Shown here: one piece after another, positions 11,401-24,964 of the stretch | Layout of the letters: each line of letters begins with the position of its first letter | Position numbering within the stretch: the stretch's first letter is position 1 | Assembly: GCF_036370855.1 (NCBI RefSeq) | Contig: NC_088102.1 | Span: 65,233,601 to 65,297,600, forward strand | Source of the DNA: Dromaius novaehollandiae | Taxonomy: Eukaryota > Chordata > Aves > Casuariiformes > Dromaiidae | Length of the DNA: 64,000 nucleotides | Direction: 5' to 3' | The notes under the pieces: generated by a model | The model's input: the letters and a program-made list of their open reading frames with translations, nothing else | What the model was told of the DNA's origin: nothing | The model's database searches: none | Position numbers and translations under genes: made by a program

Positions 11401-14400
11401 AAGAGAAGCCTACTCAGTTGTTTGACGGTTTTAAGATGCCACAAGTGATACGTATGTACTGCATAACTGAAAGTATACTGTTAAACTTGAATTACTCCGA
11501 GTGCTTCAAAGAGAATTTAGACCACATATACTCTTTACATTTGATGTTACTATGTTTACTACATTCTGATTTCCTCAAACATTATTTCAGAACTGAGTTT
11601 ATTTTGTTTGTTAAGGTTTTTGGTTTGTATTGTTTTAAAGTATGTTTATAGTTAGCAGAGAGCTGCTCTAATGTTATTCCTTAGTCCTCTATAAGCTTAT
11701 AGTAAGTTCTGCTTCGTTTTAATGTGGGGAAAAAATATTATCCAAATGAGCATTGTACAGTTTACATTATACATTATGTTAATAGATATTTACAGCATTA
11801 CTCTTATGTGATGAATAAAATCTATCATTTCTCTACCAAAGCCTAATATGTCCATGCACAAGTAAGTTTCCCTGCTTACATAGCTTCTGCTGTGGCAGCC
11901 TTGAGATCTCTTAGATCGTCCTCTTCTGGAAGCGGGCAGCTCTGTGGTTCTGATCTGGAACATAACATACTGATTTCAGTCTCATCTTAGATACTGTATT
12001 TAATCTAATAATTTAAGTGAGACTTTTCCTCCAAATTGTGAGGAAGCAACATTAATACCATTATTAAAAAAATAAAGCTCTTATTTCTAAAGCAGCAGCA
12101 GTAATTATGGATGAAGAACAACTATTAATATATTAGGGGCTTTCTGTAATGGCTTCTATTCCAATTACAGCAGATTTCAGAAAATACTAAATAAAAATCA
12201 GTGTCGTGCCACTATACAAAAGTTAGTCTAAAATGTTTCATATTCTTATGATTTGCTAATTTAACAGTTTAGCTCTGTATTCACTAGAAAAATCATTAAG
12301 AGTGTTCAGTGTTTTATAATTATCATTAAAAAAAAAAAAAAAGGATGTTTTGAGGGAGGCAGTGTTTACTCTGCATTCAGTAAGGGCAGGAAATGGCCTG
12401 TCCAGACTCATGTCCGTAACTGCAACAGGCATCACGGCGACGTTACATTGAAGTTTCCGAATACTCTACATTCTTGCTTCCCAGTTATTATGGCACTAGA
12501 GATTGCTTTTCCAACATCCAGAAGGGTTCATTGCCTGAAACAACTTCTAGGCAAGGAGTCAAGGAGAACACCCATGAAACCACCGAAGTAACAAAGATGT
12601 CTGGAAAGCTTTACAAAAGCCTCATTCAACTCTCCATTCTACTCGAAAAGGCAGATTTCCTTTAGATTGCTCTCCTCAGAACATCCAGCAAATGCAGCTG
12701 TTAAGACGACATGATTTTGCACTCACTCTTTCTCTTCCTGAGGAAATGCTACTACATTAACAGTCACCTCCTGCAGCTGCTCGTCATCCTTTGCTTCTTG
12801 CCTCCCTCTAATGTCAGGGCTCACATGAAGGGTGCCAATCTTTTCAGTAGTTTTGCGTACAAAGCTGGAAACACTAGGAGTCAAGTTAAAACATTTTAAA
12901 TTGTACTAAGTTAACAAGTGAAAGAATCAAGTGCTTTCTTTCTATCCGAACTATCACTCCAAAAATCTTTATAAGCTTAAGGACTCTTGAAAAAGGATCA
13001 CATTGGTGATGACAGACAAGAACAAAAATCAGTAAGAAAAAGCTCAAAACCCATATTTCAGACATAGTCTATTCTTTCAGCACAGAGGATCACCAAGTAT
13101 TTACGACGTGATTTTTTGCTACTTCAGAAACAGGATCACGTATCAACATTAGTGCTCAGATTTTGATATCTGCACTTATATAACAATAAATGCAGATTGG
13201 CTACCTGCATTTTATAGCTTATAAGCAGTAAGCATCATTAGGAAATTACAGCCTTCTAGATGGCAAGAAATTTTTACAGTACTCCACATGGATGCTTCAG
13301 ATTACAAAGCTTACAGAAACAGAAAAGAAAGCTTATGTCATCAGTATCTACTCCTTAATATACTATACCAAGAGAAAGGCCAGTGTACATACCAAAAGTC
13401 AATTATTTCAGCCACCATGAAGAGAACCAGGACATCAAGAATTAAAGAAAAACTCAAAATTCTGCTTTCTAGCTAAGAACTAGCTTAAGAGCATCAAAAA
13501 CCAGAACGCCAATCCTTTGATTCTCTCACCAGAGAATGTGGCATTGTTAATATACTGACGTATAGTAAAAGTTAAAGGTTGCTGGAGAAGAGGGAAAGGA
13601 TTCAAACGTAATACAGTAATTGGACCTTATGTACAGGCAGGTTTAAAGGGAAACTAGAAAAAGCTAGCTGCAACATATGATAGTACTTTAATCACAAATA
13701 GAAAAACAGAATATAGCAGGCACTTGAAAATTTAGTATTGATTACTAGTAATAAGGATTTGCTACTAATAAACTCCTAAATATTGCTTAGAGAGTAGAAA
13801 GAATTCAAAATCGGGCAAGTACTTCTGAAGCTTATTCTGAGGCCCTCACACTACTGACATCAGCTACAACTTTTTTGTTTCAGGATATGAGAGTCATCCA
13901 TATACCTAAGTAATCAAGAGGAGAGCTAAGCAATTTTTCAGGCCATCTCTACAAACCAACAAAGTTTTAAATAACAAACATACAAATTTGAAAAAAATTA
14001 TGCAAGTTACATACTTAATAGCATCTGCTTTATATTTGTCCCCCTTTTTTAAGTGATTTTTTTAAAGACAATTTCACTTTTGCATGAAACAGACATCATC
14101 ATATTTACTTGCACTAAGTATAAACTACCATTATTCCATAAACATTTAGGGAACTGATTAGATTCACTGAAAGGGAGGAAGAAGGCAGACAACGCGGTAT
14201 ACTTTGGGAGCATGTTTTGGCAGTTTCTAGCATCTTTTAAAAGTTTTAATGTTTGTCCCCAAGCAATACAGGAATTCTTCTCACATTCCTTCTGTAATTT
14301 AAGTAGCAAAAGAGCTTAATTCCAAAACAACATTCAGTAAGTTTGTTCCAAGTACAAAGTACAACCCCAGTTTACGGGATAAAGTCAAACATTCTTAGTA

Positions 14401-17400
14401 GACGTTCAAAAATTGAGGCTGAAATCTTGGCTCCACTGAAGTTAACATCAACTCTTCGTATCTTCTTTAGAGTCAAGATGAAAGCTTTAAATTGCTGAAC
14501 AGAAACTTGACTGCATCTTATTTCACATATTACATATGAACATGTTACATACATGTTCTTGCAGAGCAGAACGTGAACTAAACCAGACAATGCTACAAAT
14601 TCAGAGAATGGGAAAGTGGCAGGATGTAAGGGATGAATGAATCTCCTGCAAGTTTTACCTTTCCTTAACAGCTTGGAGAGAGACGAGAGGAGATGGGGAA
14701 CGAAATGACAAAGGAATACTGAATGGGAGAAATGTCTCATTCCGATCAGCCTCGACCGTCACAGATGCATGAGATACGTTGTCTAACAAATGGAAGTGAA
14801 ATAAAGATTCATGAAACAGTGGCTTGTCAAAAATGAAACACTGAAACAAAACACAAGTCATCAATTCATTACTGGATAACTTGCACGAGATATTTTCGTG
14901 CTTTATCTTGAAGAGGGTACAAATATCTACAGCATGTTTTGATTAATCATTTTCTAGTACAAACACACATACAGACACTGTATCTTTAAGTGATGTGACT
15001 ATGGAAAAAGGATACTTTTAACTAATGATGACACTGCATTTTGCCACAGTCAGAACCATCTGCATTTTTGAGAGAAAAAGATGCTATGCTATTACAAAAA
15101 TTCTACTATCAGAAACCACAATCTCTCTGTGTAGATAGTGCTTAAAAGTCACAATTGATTCTAAAATTCTTGTAAATAAGGCTGCTTTTGTTCATCATAT
15201 AGATCTTAGCAACCTAAGAACTTATGACAACTTACGTAAATACAAACAGGGAAACCAGTTCCAGTTCAGTGAATAAAAAGTCATTCACTAAGTATATTTA
15301 TCTTAAATACCACAGGAAATACACATGCACAAAAAAGCATCTAGAACTGCTCTACTTTGAAACAATCAGCCAATTTATCACTTGTCGAGTGAAATAGAAA
15401 AATTTAACTCCTAACATTCAAAAATTATGATTTTTCATTTAACAGATTTTAATGTTTGGAATGATGCAATATGTGCATGATGCAATATATGCATTAGCAT
15501 AAAAATAGCAAGTGAGCAGGAAGAGGCAAGTGCAAGAGAATGGGCTACAAACACCACTTGCTTTAGTCAGTAGGACACCACTACTGACAAAGGAGTAAAT
15601 ATGAATTCCTATACTCTCCCACTACAGTTTCCCTGGCAAAGCAATCAAATTATCTCCCTCCTCAAATGGCATATACTCTCTGCAAAAGCCCAAGAGCAGA
15701 CTTTCTAATACCTAGAATTAAGCATGTTCCTCATTGCCCCAAGTTTCTGCATCCCCCACAAACCCAAGCAGAGCAAAGAACAAGACCTATTACATTCTAC
15801 TCTAGCTTTTGTCCAGAGACAGATATTCCAGGGGGAAGAGGGGAAAAAAGCAGTTCACTGGATGGTCTAAGTGTTAGTTAACCACAACTACACAATCCCT
15901 ATACTAATGTATACATGTCTAAGAGATGCTCCCCTCTACAAACAAAATCCTGCAAGAAAGTTAAAAACTCTTATCCTAAATCTACTATTTTCCCTGAAGT
16001 AATATAAAACCAGAGCCAAGATTAACAAATTCTTTCCTGGGACTGAAATTACTGGTAGGGTACTGACCACAAGCAAATCTCATTTGAGACACATTAACAC
16101 TGGTGTAGATACTCTCAGGATACTCTCAGCATCAATGCTGAATTACACAAAGGGGAAAAAACAATTGCGTCAAATCTTGCCTCAGAAAAAACCTTCTGGA
16201 CCACTTTTTTATTTTTTTTTCCCCTGGGGAGAGGATAGAAGTTATTTGTTTTTAACACCTGAATTTCTATGAAGCCAGCATTTCACCCTAATGGTTCAAA
16301 AAAGAATGTGACTGTTACAGATCACAGGAAGCTGCTGGAAGGTCAGGTGCCTGTGCCCCACTGACCCAATTAGAAGATTTAATCATGGATAACGTGAGAG
16401 TGGAAAATGAGAGCAAGGAGCAACCCAATCAAATTTTTGTAGAGTAAAAGAACAACTGCATCTGAAAAATGTATTTTCATTAAGAACCATTACCAGGTTC
16501 CACCTGCTCATCTTCATGGTGTGCAGGAAATTCTTTAAGTCTCTCATCTTCTGAAAATGTTTGACTGTGGAGAGAACATGAATCTTCATCTGACTGACTG
16601 CCTCTTCGACTAATAACACGATATATTCCAGAGTCTAAGACACTGAAGCTTTCCTGTCAAACAAGGGAAAAAAGTTGGATATTTTGAAAGCTGCACTTTG
16701 TTAAACTTCCCAGAAGGAAATGAAACAACTGTTCCTGCACAAATAACCTCCGAGTAGTTTATAATTTACCACCTGGAAGAGTGCCCAGAATGCAAGAGTA
16801 CACACATGCTGGTAAGTTTGTAGCCCAATGACTTTATAAAGATGCATACGCTGCAACTGCTTTCAGGAAGGTACCTATGGAACAACCGTTGGACTTGGTA
16901 CAAGACCATGAGACAGAAACATCTCTGCTTTAGTCGTGCATCAGACTATATACCTGGAGTCAGTCACTTCACCCCTTTTCACCTGTGTACTCAAGAGTCC
17001 ATTGTACTTGTATGCTTTTTGCCAGTTAACAATACCCAGCCAGCACAATACGTACATCCTTTTGCTCATGGTCAGTCTATATAGTTTACTTTCTCACCTG
17101 TTAACGGAAAAAACTTGTCTACCCCATTAAGATGGAATTTACTTCACTTTTTTTAACTTCACTTTTTAAACACTGTTAAGAATGAAAGCAGCAACTGACC
17201 TGATATTAATTATGAGAGAGTTCCCCTTCCTTGAAAAGCTAGTAGGAAGCCAAATCAACACCAACCAAAAGAATGCCAGAAATATGCTTTAACTGTTTTT
17301 TTTCAGTCTTCTGCTTAAGCTTCATTAAGTGAGACAATATTTTAAATAGAGCTAGGGTAGTTCTGAACATGTGGACATCTGGCTTTCACCAGATAATACT

Positions 17401-20400
17401 ATGGTTACAATCAAGATGACCTTTAGGGAAGCACACTAAGAAACGAAATTCAGTTGCAGAGAAAGCCCTCTTTGGATCTATCTTGGTCCACACCTCAACC
17501 ATTAGCCACAAAATAAGACGGAATGAAGGCAGAGGTATAAGAGTCTAAAGAATGTAAGTACTAGCATTTATACCTCTACCTCTATTAACATTAGAAAGTA
17601 GCATTATCAGCTATAATAGACACAATGAATATGAAAGCCTCACCTGCAGAGCAAGGAACAAGATCTTAAGCCTTAAAGATAAAAAACAGAGGGTAAAATT
17701 ATTGGCACTATCAATACACCTACATGAGATGAAATACTGCTCCTCCTACTGCTGCATGCAGAATCTGGAGGTTCCAACTTTGAAATCAGTTCTTCCAGTC
17801 GGGCAACAAGATCCTGTTGTGCTGAGATATCCAGCTGGGACTTCAAGTGCTCCAGCTTGTCCAGAGGCAAATTTTTCCTTGCCTAAAAGTAGACAGTGAA
17901 ACAGAAGCGTTATTATTCTAACGCAGAGGTGAAAAGCAAAAGGCTGTTTTTAAAGATACCATATATGCAGGCTAAGTTTCATACGACATGCGTAACGCGT
18001 AACATTTTTTTAAAAAGTACAAAAACACAAACTTGAGAAATCCATGGAACTTACTGTAAGAGGGGAACAGGAAACTACAGCTGCATTGCACACTTACGAA
18101 GAGATATTTACTTACTCTGCAAGAAATAATGGAGTTCTGGAAGAGACAACAGACCCTGGCAGCAAGGGTCCAGAACCCTCTTCTCATCAGACGCTCTATG
18201 CAACGGTCTACCAGCAGAAGGGAAAGGTGTATGACTTTTCCATTTGTATGCAGACAGAACAGTTCATTTTTGTAAACTGCAATATCCTGAATATCTGCAA
18301 AATCAGATGCATAAAAACATTTAAGAATGGAAATCACTAATCAGCATTCCTCTCTTCTCCTTAAGATAGGTGAAAACATATTTCACATCTGACTTCCAAT
18401 GAGTGCAAAAGCCTAATACTTTGTAGTACAACTGTAGTATGACGAACAAGCACCAAACAGCACTAAGCTAGCATCTAAACTATAAGGTGCAATTAAAATA
18501 CCAGAACTTCTAGACTTGCATTTCTAGAAAGCATTGGAAAGAAAACAAACACACACGTAAGTTACTGAAAATTTCTTTTTCCTTTGAAGAGGAATGAGAA
18601 ACTAAATTAAGACTGATAAAGACAAGAGAGAAACATGCAATTGTCAGCTTCGAAACAGAAGGAAAACATTTGCTAGCAGAAAAACACTTTGACCTTTCAG
18701 CAGTGTTCAAATGAGATAGTCACGTTATATGCAAACGCTCCATGACACAGGCTCTGGAAATTTAACACCAAAAAAAGGAGGAAGGAGGGTTTGAGAGAGA
18801 ATGACCCTAGCAGTTCTAGGACTATGGTAATAACCATACAGGTGTAACTATTTATGAGGCTTCACTTATGTGCCAGTTCTCTGAAGTACCTTCCCTGGTT
18901 TTGATTTAGACTGGTCTTTAAAAGGTGTTAAGCTTTCAGCAACCAGACCATCCTTCAGAGGATACCTGAGAGTAAACCTGAATAAATAGAAGCGAGAAAA
19001 GGATACTGCAGACGTGGTCATTCCCCTACTGTACTTGATAACTTTAAGATTCACTATATGCTATGTTTGGTTTCTCAAGCATCTGTACAGAGGCTTTTAG
19101 AAGTATGGAGGGAGGGGTTGGTGGGGGGACAGCAGTTGGTTTCTTACTACTCAGAGATGTACCTGACCAATAAGGAAAATGAGTCTTCTGATAAACGTTC
19201 TGCAATCCAACTGTGGAAACCGAGCTTGAAAAAGCTCTGTGTTAGTCAAGGACTTCAGAAGTGACAGATAATATCACAAAATAAGAATCTTGAAGTTTAC
19301 CTTTTACTTCACTCCAGAGTAAGACTTGAACACTTTGGGGAACAAAGATATAAATACCTCTTTCTGTCCAGGTCATTACACAGTGCTCACTGTAAACAAA
19401 ACAGATAAGTATTCAAAAATTCATACAGCCACAGGCGGTCACTGTAAGCCAATGTCATCCCTGCATATGTTCAGAACAGCAAGTGAGAAATGAGACTGTC
19501 CTTTAGCACAATACTTAGAAAAGTCTTATGCAAAAAGACTAAGTTGATAAGACAAATTAGATTAAGACAAAAAACAAAGAAGGCTACACAACTTGTTTTT
19601 TTTTTTTTTTAGATCTGCTTTATCAATAGGACACCATGCTGACAAATACTTACGTCAAATATAGGAGCTTGGGGAAAGACAAAGACTGTGGAGAACAGCT
19701 GGAACCAGTATAACGAGGCTCCAGGCTAGGAAGCAACAAGTAAAATTATTATCTGTTACTAGGCATAACTACAATATTAATGTAGTGTTAAAAATAGTGT
19801 AATATTCTTAAATCTATAAACACAAGGCTGGCTGAAATGTGTATAGTCTTACAACAGACACATTCATTGCAGTAGATATACATGCAGAACCAAGGCCTTA
19901 TTATTTTTGATAACTCAACTACTAGCTTCAACTACTAGAGTAGAATGTATTAAGATTACAACTAGGATTATGTCTGAGTGCACTAAGAGCTCATTTCAAC
20001 TTCTCAGTATTAATGCTGTTTGTCTCAGTTAGATAGAAGTCACAAGCTAATTTATCACTGATAAAATTCACACTAGTACCTGAAAGTAACAACAGGGAGA
20101 GGCGGTAATGACAGCAGCTGCTTGAACTGATGCGTGCTTTGCACTTCCCCTTCAAAGTTCACCTCCCACATCCTTGAGCCAGGCCGGGCACAATATATTA
20201 ATGGCTGCTGATTCCCACTGTTCTTTCCAGCTGGGAAGAAACAGGCTCCAAATTCTCCATCTCTTTCTTTGTTACCAATTTTCCAGAACTTCTCTCTGGT
20301 GGGCAAAATGTATTTATTTAGACAGCATTAATAAAGTATCTATTTAGTTTTATATTCTCCTCAATGAGTCAAAATGATAAATCCTAATGCAAAACTGCTT

Positions 20401-23400
20401 TTGAGGGTTTTTTTGGTTTTGTTTACAAGTCTGTAATGATTATTATAAAAGACAGGATGAAACAATATTTACAAGTGTCAGCAGGAGTTGAATCTGGCAA
20501 GGAACACGAAGGGCAACGAGAAGGGCTTCTACAAGAGTATCAGCAGCAAAAGGAAGACTTTGGAAAATGTAAGGAAATGGGCACGGAGACACTGGAGTGA
20601 GGCCAGCAAAGGGCCCAAAAGAGGATTATGGGACTGGTACATCTGACACATACCAGGAGAGGCCGAGAGCTGGGATTGTTCAGCATTGAGGGGATCTTAT
20701 CACCACATAAAAATAGTTGATTGGGGGGGGGGGGGTGAGGGAGGGAACAACAAGGTCACAGAACCAAACTCTTCTTAGTGCTGCCCCATGAAAGCACAAG
20801 GGGAAATGGGCACAAACTGAGATGCGGCAAATTCCACTTAAACATAAGAAAACATTTTTATTATGAGTGTGGCCGGAACAGGATGCCAAGAGAGGTTGTG
20901 GAGTCTCCACACTTGGAGATATTCAAAACCTGACTGGACACAGTTTTGAGCAATTTGTTCTAGATGACCTTGCTTTGAGCAGGAAAATTGGACTGGGTGA
21001 TCTTCAGAGGTGCCTTCCAACTGCGGCTACTCTTGGCGATTCTGTAGAGTCCAGTATTTTAGAAGTAAAATATTACTTGCCTCTCAGTATCACACAAGTA
21101 AGTACGTGTAAGCGAAGATATGAGCAGTCTTCCATCCAAATAATCAAGCTGAACTACCCGAGAGTCTACGGTGGTTATAATCTGAACAGGAAACATCACA
21201 AAAGTGGCAGCAGCCTAAGGTTAAAGAGGAGGGGAAGAAAAAAAGAAAAAAGAGAGAAAACAAGAGAGAGTGGGAATAACATATTGGGCCTCAGTTCAAT
21301 GTAAAGAATATTTAATAAAGTTAAAACTGGAAAATTTAAAGTGTCTACCACGATTATATGGAATAAGAGAAAGCAAGACAGTGCAATTCTTTTCTTCTCG
21401 CTCCCTTACAAAACAAGGCTCTTATGCTTAGAGACGTAAAACTAAATCCTCCTCTTCCCAAAACCATTTTTGAAGAAAAAAAATCTTATTCACATAGCAG
21501 CCTCAGTTTTTAATGAAGAATATACTTTCTGTAACATAAGAGTTTTTTTATTGTTGTTTCTGCAAACTTTGTTCTGCTGATTCTCTCAACCCTCCTCCCC
21601 CAATATTGGTACTTTCAACCAAACAGTCTCATGGAGACAGATCTGAGGGATTACTTAATATAAAAAACTTCCCTCAGATTTAGGTGGCTTACATAAAATT
21701 TACACACTTGCTCTATCACTCTGCAGTAAGTTACCCAAATACTATTTATTATAGAATTCTCTCAATTTGCATGGGTGACAAAACAAAGCAAGCCACAGAG
21801 AGATTTCTTACTTACAAGAAAAATAAAGCTACAGGGAGCTAAGCTCAAATTTTCTAGCAGTCACTGTCTTTGACAACTTAAAGCCATTTTCTTTGTTAGG
21901 AATCTGTCAAGTCCTTATTTTGAACAACTGTATTACATTAGAGAATCAACAGGCCAATCCCTTTAACAGGAACAAGCAGGTACACATTCCATGAACATTG
22001 CCCTACTCTCCTCTCCTTTTCCCTCCCCCAGTTTCTTTTTTCCTCCCTCTTACTTTAAATGCAATATTCTTGCTATTGCTAAGTCAACTTTCCTCCAAAG
22101 TATTTCAGGAAGGCTAAAGAGGACCTGAAAGAGCACAACCAGTTCCAGGTTGTGCTGCATTTTACAGATTAAGAGGAGGAGGAAAGGATCTAGTAACAGT
22201 AAAACCTAAAGAACACTCAAGAAGGGCAAGAAATCAGACTGCCATTCATTAACTTGTGTTCCTTCTGCACAGAACAGAATACATTTAAGCTTGAGGGCCA
22301 CCTTCAACTAACTCACATCACTAAGAACAGATGTATCCAGACAGAACCCGGGAAAGACATTTCAGAAGCCCAATAAACATGTGGAGTTTCCCTGCTGATC
22401 CAGGGAGCCAAGAAAAACAGAGCCTGGGGTTGCCCTTTTCCAGCTGACATCTGAATTGAGGACTAAAAAACACAACTGAACCTGTAGCTGGAGTCTAAGG
22501 AGTCCAACAGGCTCAGAAACACTAAGACCCTGTGCTTGGAACTTGTAAATTCCAGGAGGTAGAAGCTGAGCCAGGACTAACAAACATTTTTAATATTACC
22601 TATCCTAAACTAAAGGGAATTCTAAAAGACCAGGCTCTATCTTGATTATGGCAAACATTTTTAAGACAACTTGTGGATTTGCTCACGTTTTTGAAGTCTG
22701 GGCAAATTTCCATCAGTACTTGAACACCCAGTTAATCTGATTTCAATTTCTCTTTGTAGTGCCAAATCATGCCTCAAAATATTTAATTCTTAATTCTGTA
22801 CATTTCAAAGTATTTTTATGTTGCATTACTAAATTAACTAAAAGGAGGGTGAAAAATCAAAAGTAAAGATTTCTCCTTAAAAGACTAGTTCTTCATCCCA
22901 GCAGTCACCAAAGCTGCCAGATCTTCATCAACCAGCAAGTTTTCTTCTGTTCTACTTCACTAAAATAAACAGAAAGATTCCCTATCTCATCCCTTGGGAA
23001 CTTATTCATCCCAGAGAAAGCACAAAACATTTTACCTTGCCTTGTTTTGATGTGTTAATCTTGATGGCTGATACTTTTCCCACATGATCTCCTACAAAAA
23101 CCCGAAGGGCAGCTGTATCCCAACACAGAGCTGTGACTTTTCTGCCCTTATGCTCAGAGGAAACATAAATCCTTTCTGGCTTCCCACGACGTTCCTGATT
23201 CAACTCCCAGACTACTACAAGACCTTGGCTGCAACAGTTAAAAGGAAATGAAACTTAAGAATACACCTTTTAAAGTTGTTCAGTGCTTTATCAGTGATAA
23301 AGATGCATACTTTACAAACCTGAAAGCTAGATAAATATTTTAAGTACACCACTCACCTGGTGGCTACAGCAACATAGTCTTCATCATGTAAACAACAGGC

Positions 23401-24901
23401 AACGCGGGAAATGGCACCTTCCTGAAAGCAAGGAAGGGTTTAAGTGCAGGTAAAAGCAGTTCCTGTACTACCTTTACCAACATGCAATTTTTATCCCTAT
23501 GTATGAAATAAAACATAGTAAAGTCAGCAGCTGCTACCAGGTTGTTGTGGTGTTTTTATTTGGGTTTTATTTGCAACAGTGAATTTACTCTAAAAAGATT
23601 CACCTGACAACAACATGAAAGCATCAAGAGAAACAACAGCAGTTCATTCTCTGCTTTGGAAACAGATCAGTCTCTTGCCCTTGTGTTTATAGAAGTTGTT
23701 TTCCAAGAATTAAGCTAGATGTTCCCAACCTTAAAAGGTGGTTGCATTCACGTTATGGTGTGAGTAGCAATGGCTCCCACAAAGCAGCATCTGCTTGTAG
23801 AAACAGTATTCACAGAAACAGCATTCACTGTCTCAATAAATGTTTCTTGTCTCCTCTCAGTAAAAGCAAGCAAGCTTATCTTTTCTTTGTTTATCCAAGT
23901 AGTTCATAGTTTGGACACCCAACCATTGATAGTTATCTGCAAGCTAGTTGCTCTGGTTTCATATTCAAGGTTTTCTTCTGACTCTTAAGTATCCAGGTGA
24001 TTTTTTTGCCCTTGCTAAAAGTAAGGATTTGAAAAACAGTGAGGCCTGTCCCTCTCAAATAATTTATTCCACACCTCATGAAATCTATTGTACCGAATAC
24101 TCTGGGGATATACTCCACTACTATCACTTTTAAGTGAAGTCTAAAATTTCACCTTCTTTGGAGAGTTCAGCAAGCAGAAAACACCTGTCAACTCTCTTAA
24201 TAAACATTCAGTTGGAACAATTCCACTCCCACTTCCCCAAATGCTTTTGCGCACAGTTCTTTAACCCTTACCTTATGGGTCAGGAAGAGTCTCTGCTTCC
24301 AACCTTCTTTCTGTATAAGGTTCAGTCCTCCTCCTGAGGTGCCTAGAGCTAGCCATCTCCTGGACACAGCTATGCACGTGCACTGAAGGAAGAACGATTG
24401 TGACAGGGAACACAGCAGCTCACAAGTACTAATAATGGTATCTTTTCTCACAATAACACTTTGTTGTTGTTAAAATGAGTTCAGTGTTTGCAAGCTTTGC
24501 ACCACTCCTGAAACAGTGGCAGCACAGTTGTTGTCGAAGATATTAGAATAAAATTCTCCAAGACTGGAGCAAGCAGGAGAAGCTAGGAATCCTCTAAAAA
24601 TTTTTTTAACCCCATAGTTTCATTAGGAAAACACATACAGAGTAATAAGGTTTTCTGTCTTTACTTCTCCTTCCCCCATAAGCTAGCATGCACACACCCA
24701 AAGAGAACTAGATTAATTTTCTGGGTTAATCAGAATAATAAACCAAGTAACATAATTAAATGATTTTTTTTTTAACAAACATCACCACCTCACCTTCAGA
24801 CGACTAGAATTGAGCCTGAGTGCAGAAAGCAATGGATCCAAACATTCAAACTCTGCCAACACATGGTTGTAAGAGTCTGGAATCACTTGTGCAGAGGCCA
24901 T
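5447..24901 (-). CDS. HPS5: HPS5, BLOC-2 subunit, complete coding region in 22 exons
   Basis: HPS5 joins HPS3 and HPS6 in BLOC-2, a cytosolic complex that delivers cargo to melanosomes, platelet dense granules and other lysosome-related organelles. Coding exons in gene order: 24901-24794, 24382-24272, 23421-23357, 23228-23036, 21214-21081, 20295-20080, 19725-19654, 19389-19301, 18294-18116, 17882-17724, 16653-16494, 14782-14659, 12864-12727, 11954-11880, 11389-10782, 9395-9272, 8980-8825, 8323-8204, 7887-7774, 7411-7305, 6598-6313, 5507-5447. They sum to 3399 bases (1132 residues plus stop; human about 1129) with frame kept at every junction. The protein starts [19 protein letters not shown] and ends DRFLWSQQA. 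The N-terminal third has the WD-like repeat region ([17 protein letters not shown]); a serine-rich stretch [10 protein letters not shown] lies mid-protein; the C-terminal half is helical. Intron donors are GT except one GC (after 21081). No stops or frameshifts. Introns hold nothing else I recognise except a CR1 copy and an alternating purine-pyrimidine tract. Confidence 0.95.
8395..8419. repeat. Alternating purine-pyrimidine tract with 16-bp palindrome
   Basis: Twenty-five bases of strict purine-pyrimidine alternation (GC/GT/AC steps), containing the perfect palindrome GTGCGCGTACGCGCAC at 8399-8414. It lies in the HPS5 intron between the 8323-8204 and 8980-8825 exons. Such tracts are prone to Z-DNA or cruciform formation. 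Confidence 0.85.
20485..21045 (+). mobile_element. CR1-type LINE fragment, internally deleted, antisense in an HPS5 intron
   Basis: The left part (gaatctggcaagg... to about 20576) matches the conserved CR1 ORF2 stretch around 'gaagggcttctacaag'. The right part carries the familiar CR1 3' end: 'aggccagcaaagggcc', 'aggagaggccgagagctggg', 'gactgggtgatcttcagaggt', 'ccttccaact', closing in 'gattctgt'. Sequence between the two blocks (most of the RT region) is missing, so the copy is non-autonomous. It contains a 13-base G run (20723-20735). CR1 is the dominant LINE of birds and is also present in other sauropsids. Confidence 0.85.
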
Positions 24902-24964
24902 TGATGTGTAAAGACTAGGAGTACTCAGTCATTGGCACATTACTGCTTATGCCTTTAGCTCTAC
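24902..24964 (-). other. HPS5: HPS5 5' UTR part of the first coding exon
   Basis: The minus strand shows a polypyrimidine-led acceptor (tttttgacag, AG at 24965-24966) 63 bases before the HPS5 ATG, so the start codon lies in exon 2. The untranslated first exon should lie in the CpG island near 26.2-26.8 kb; I could not fix its donor. Confidence 0.55.
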
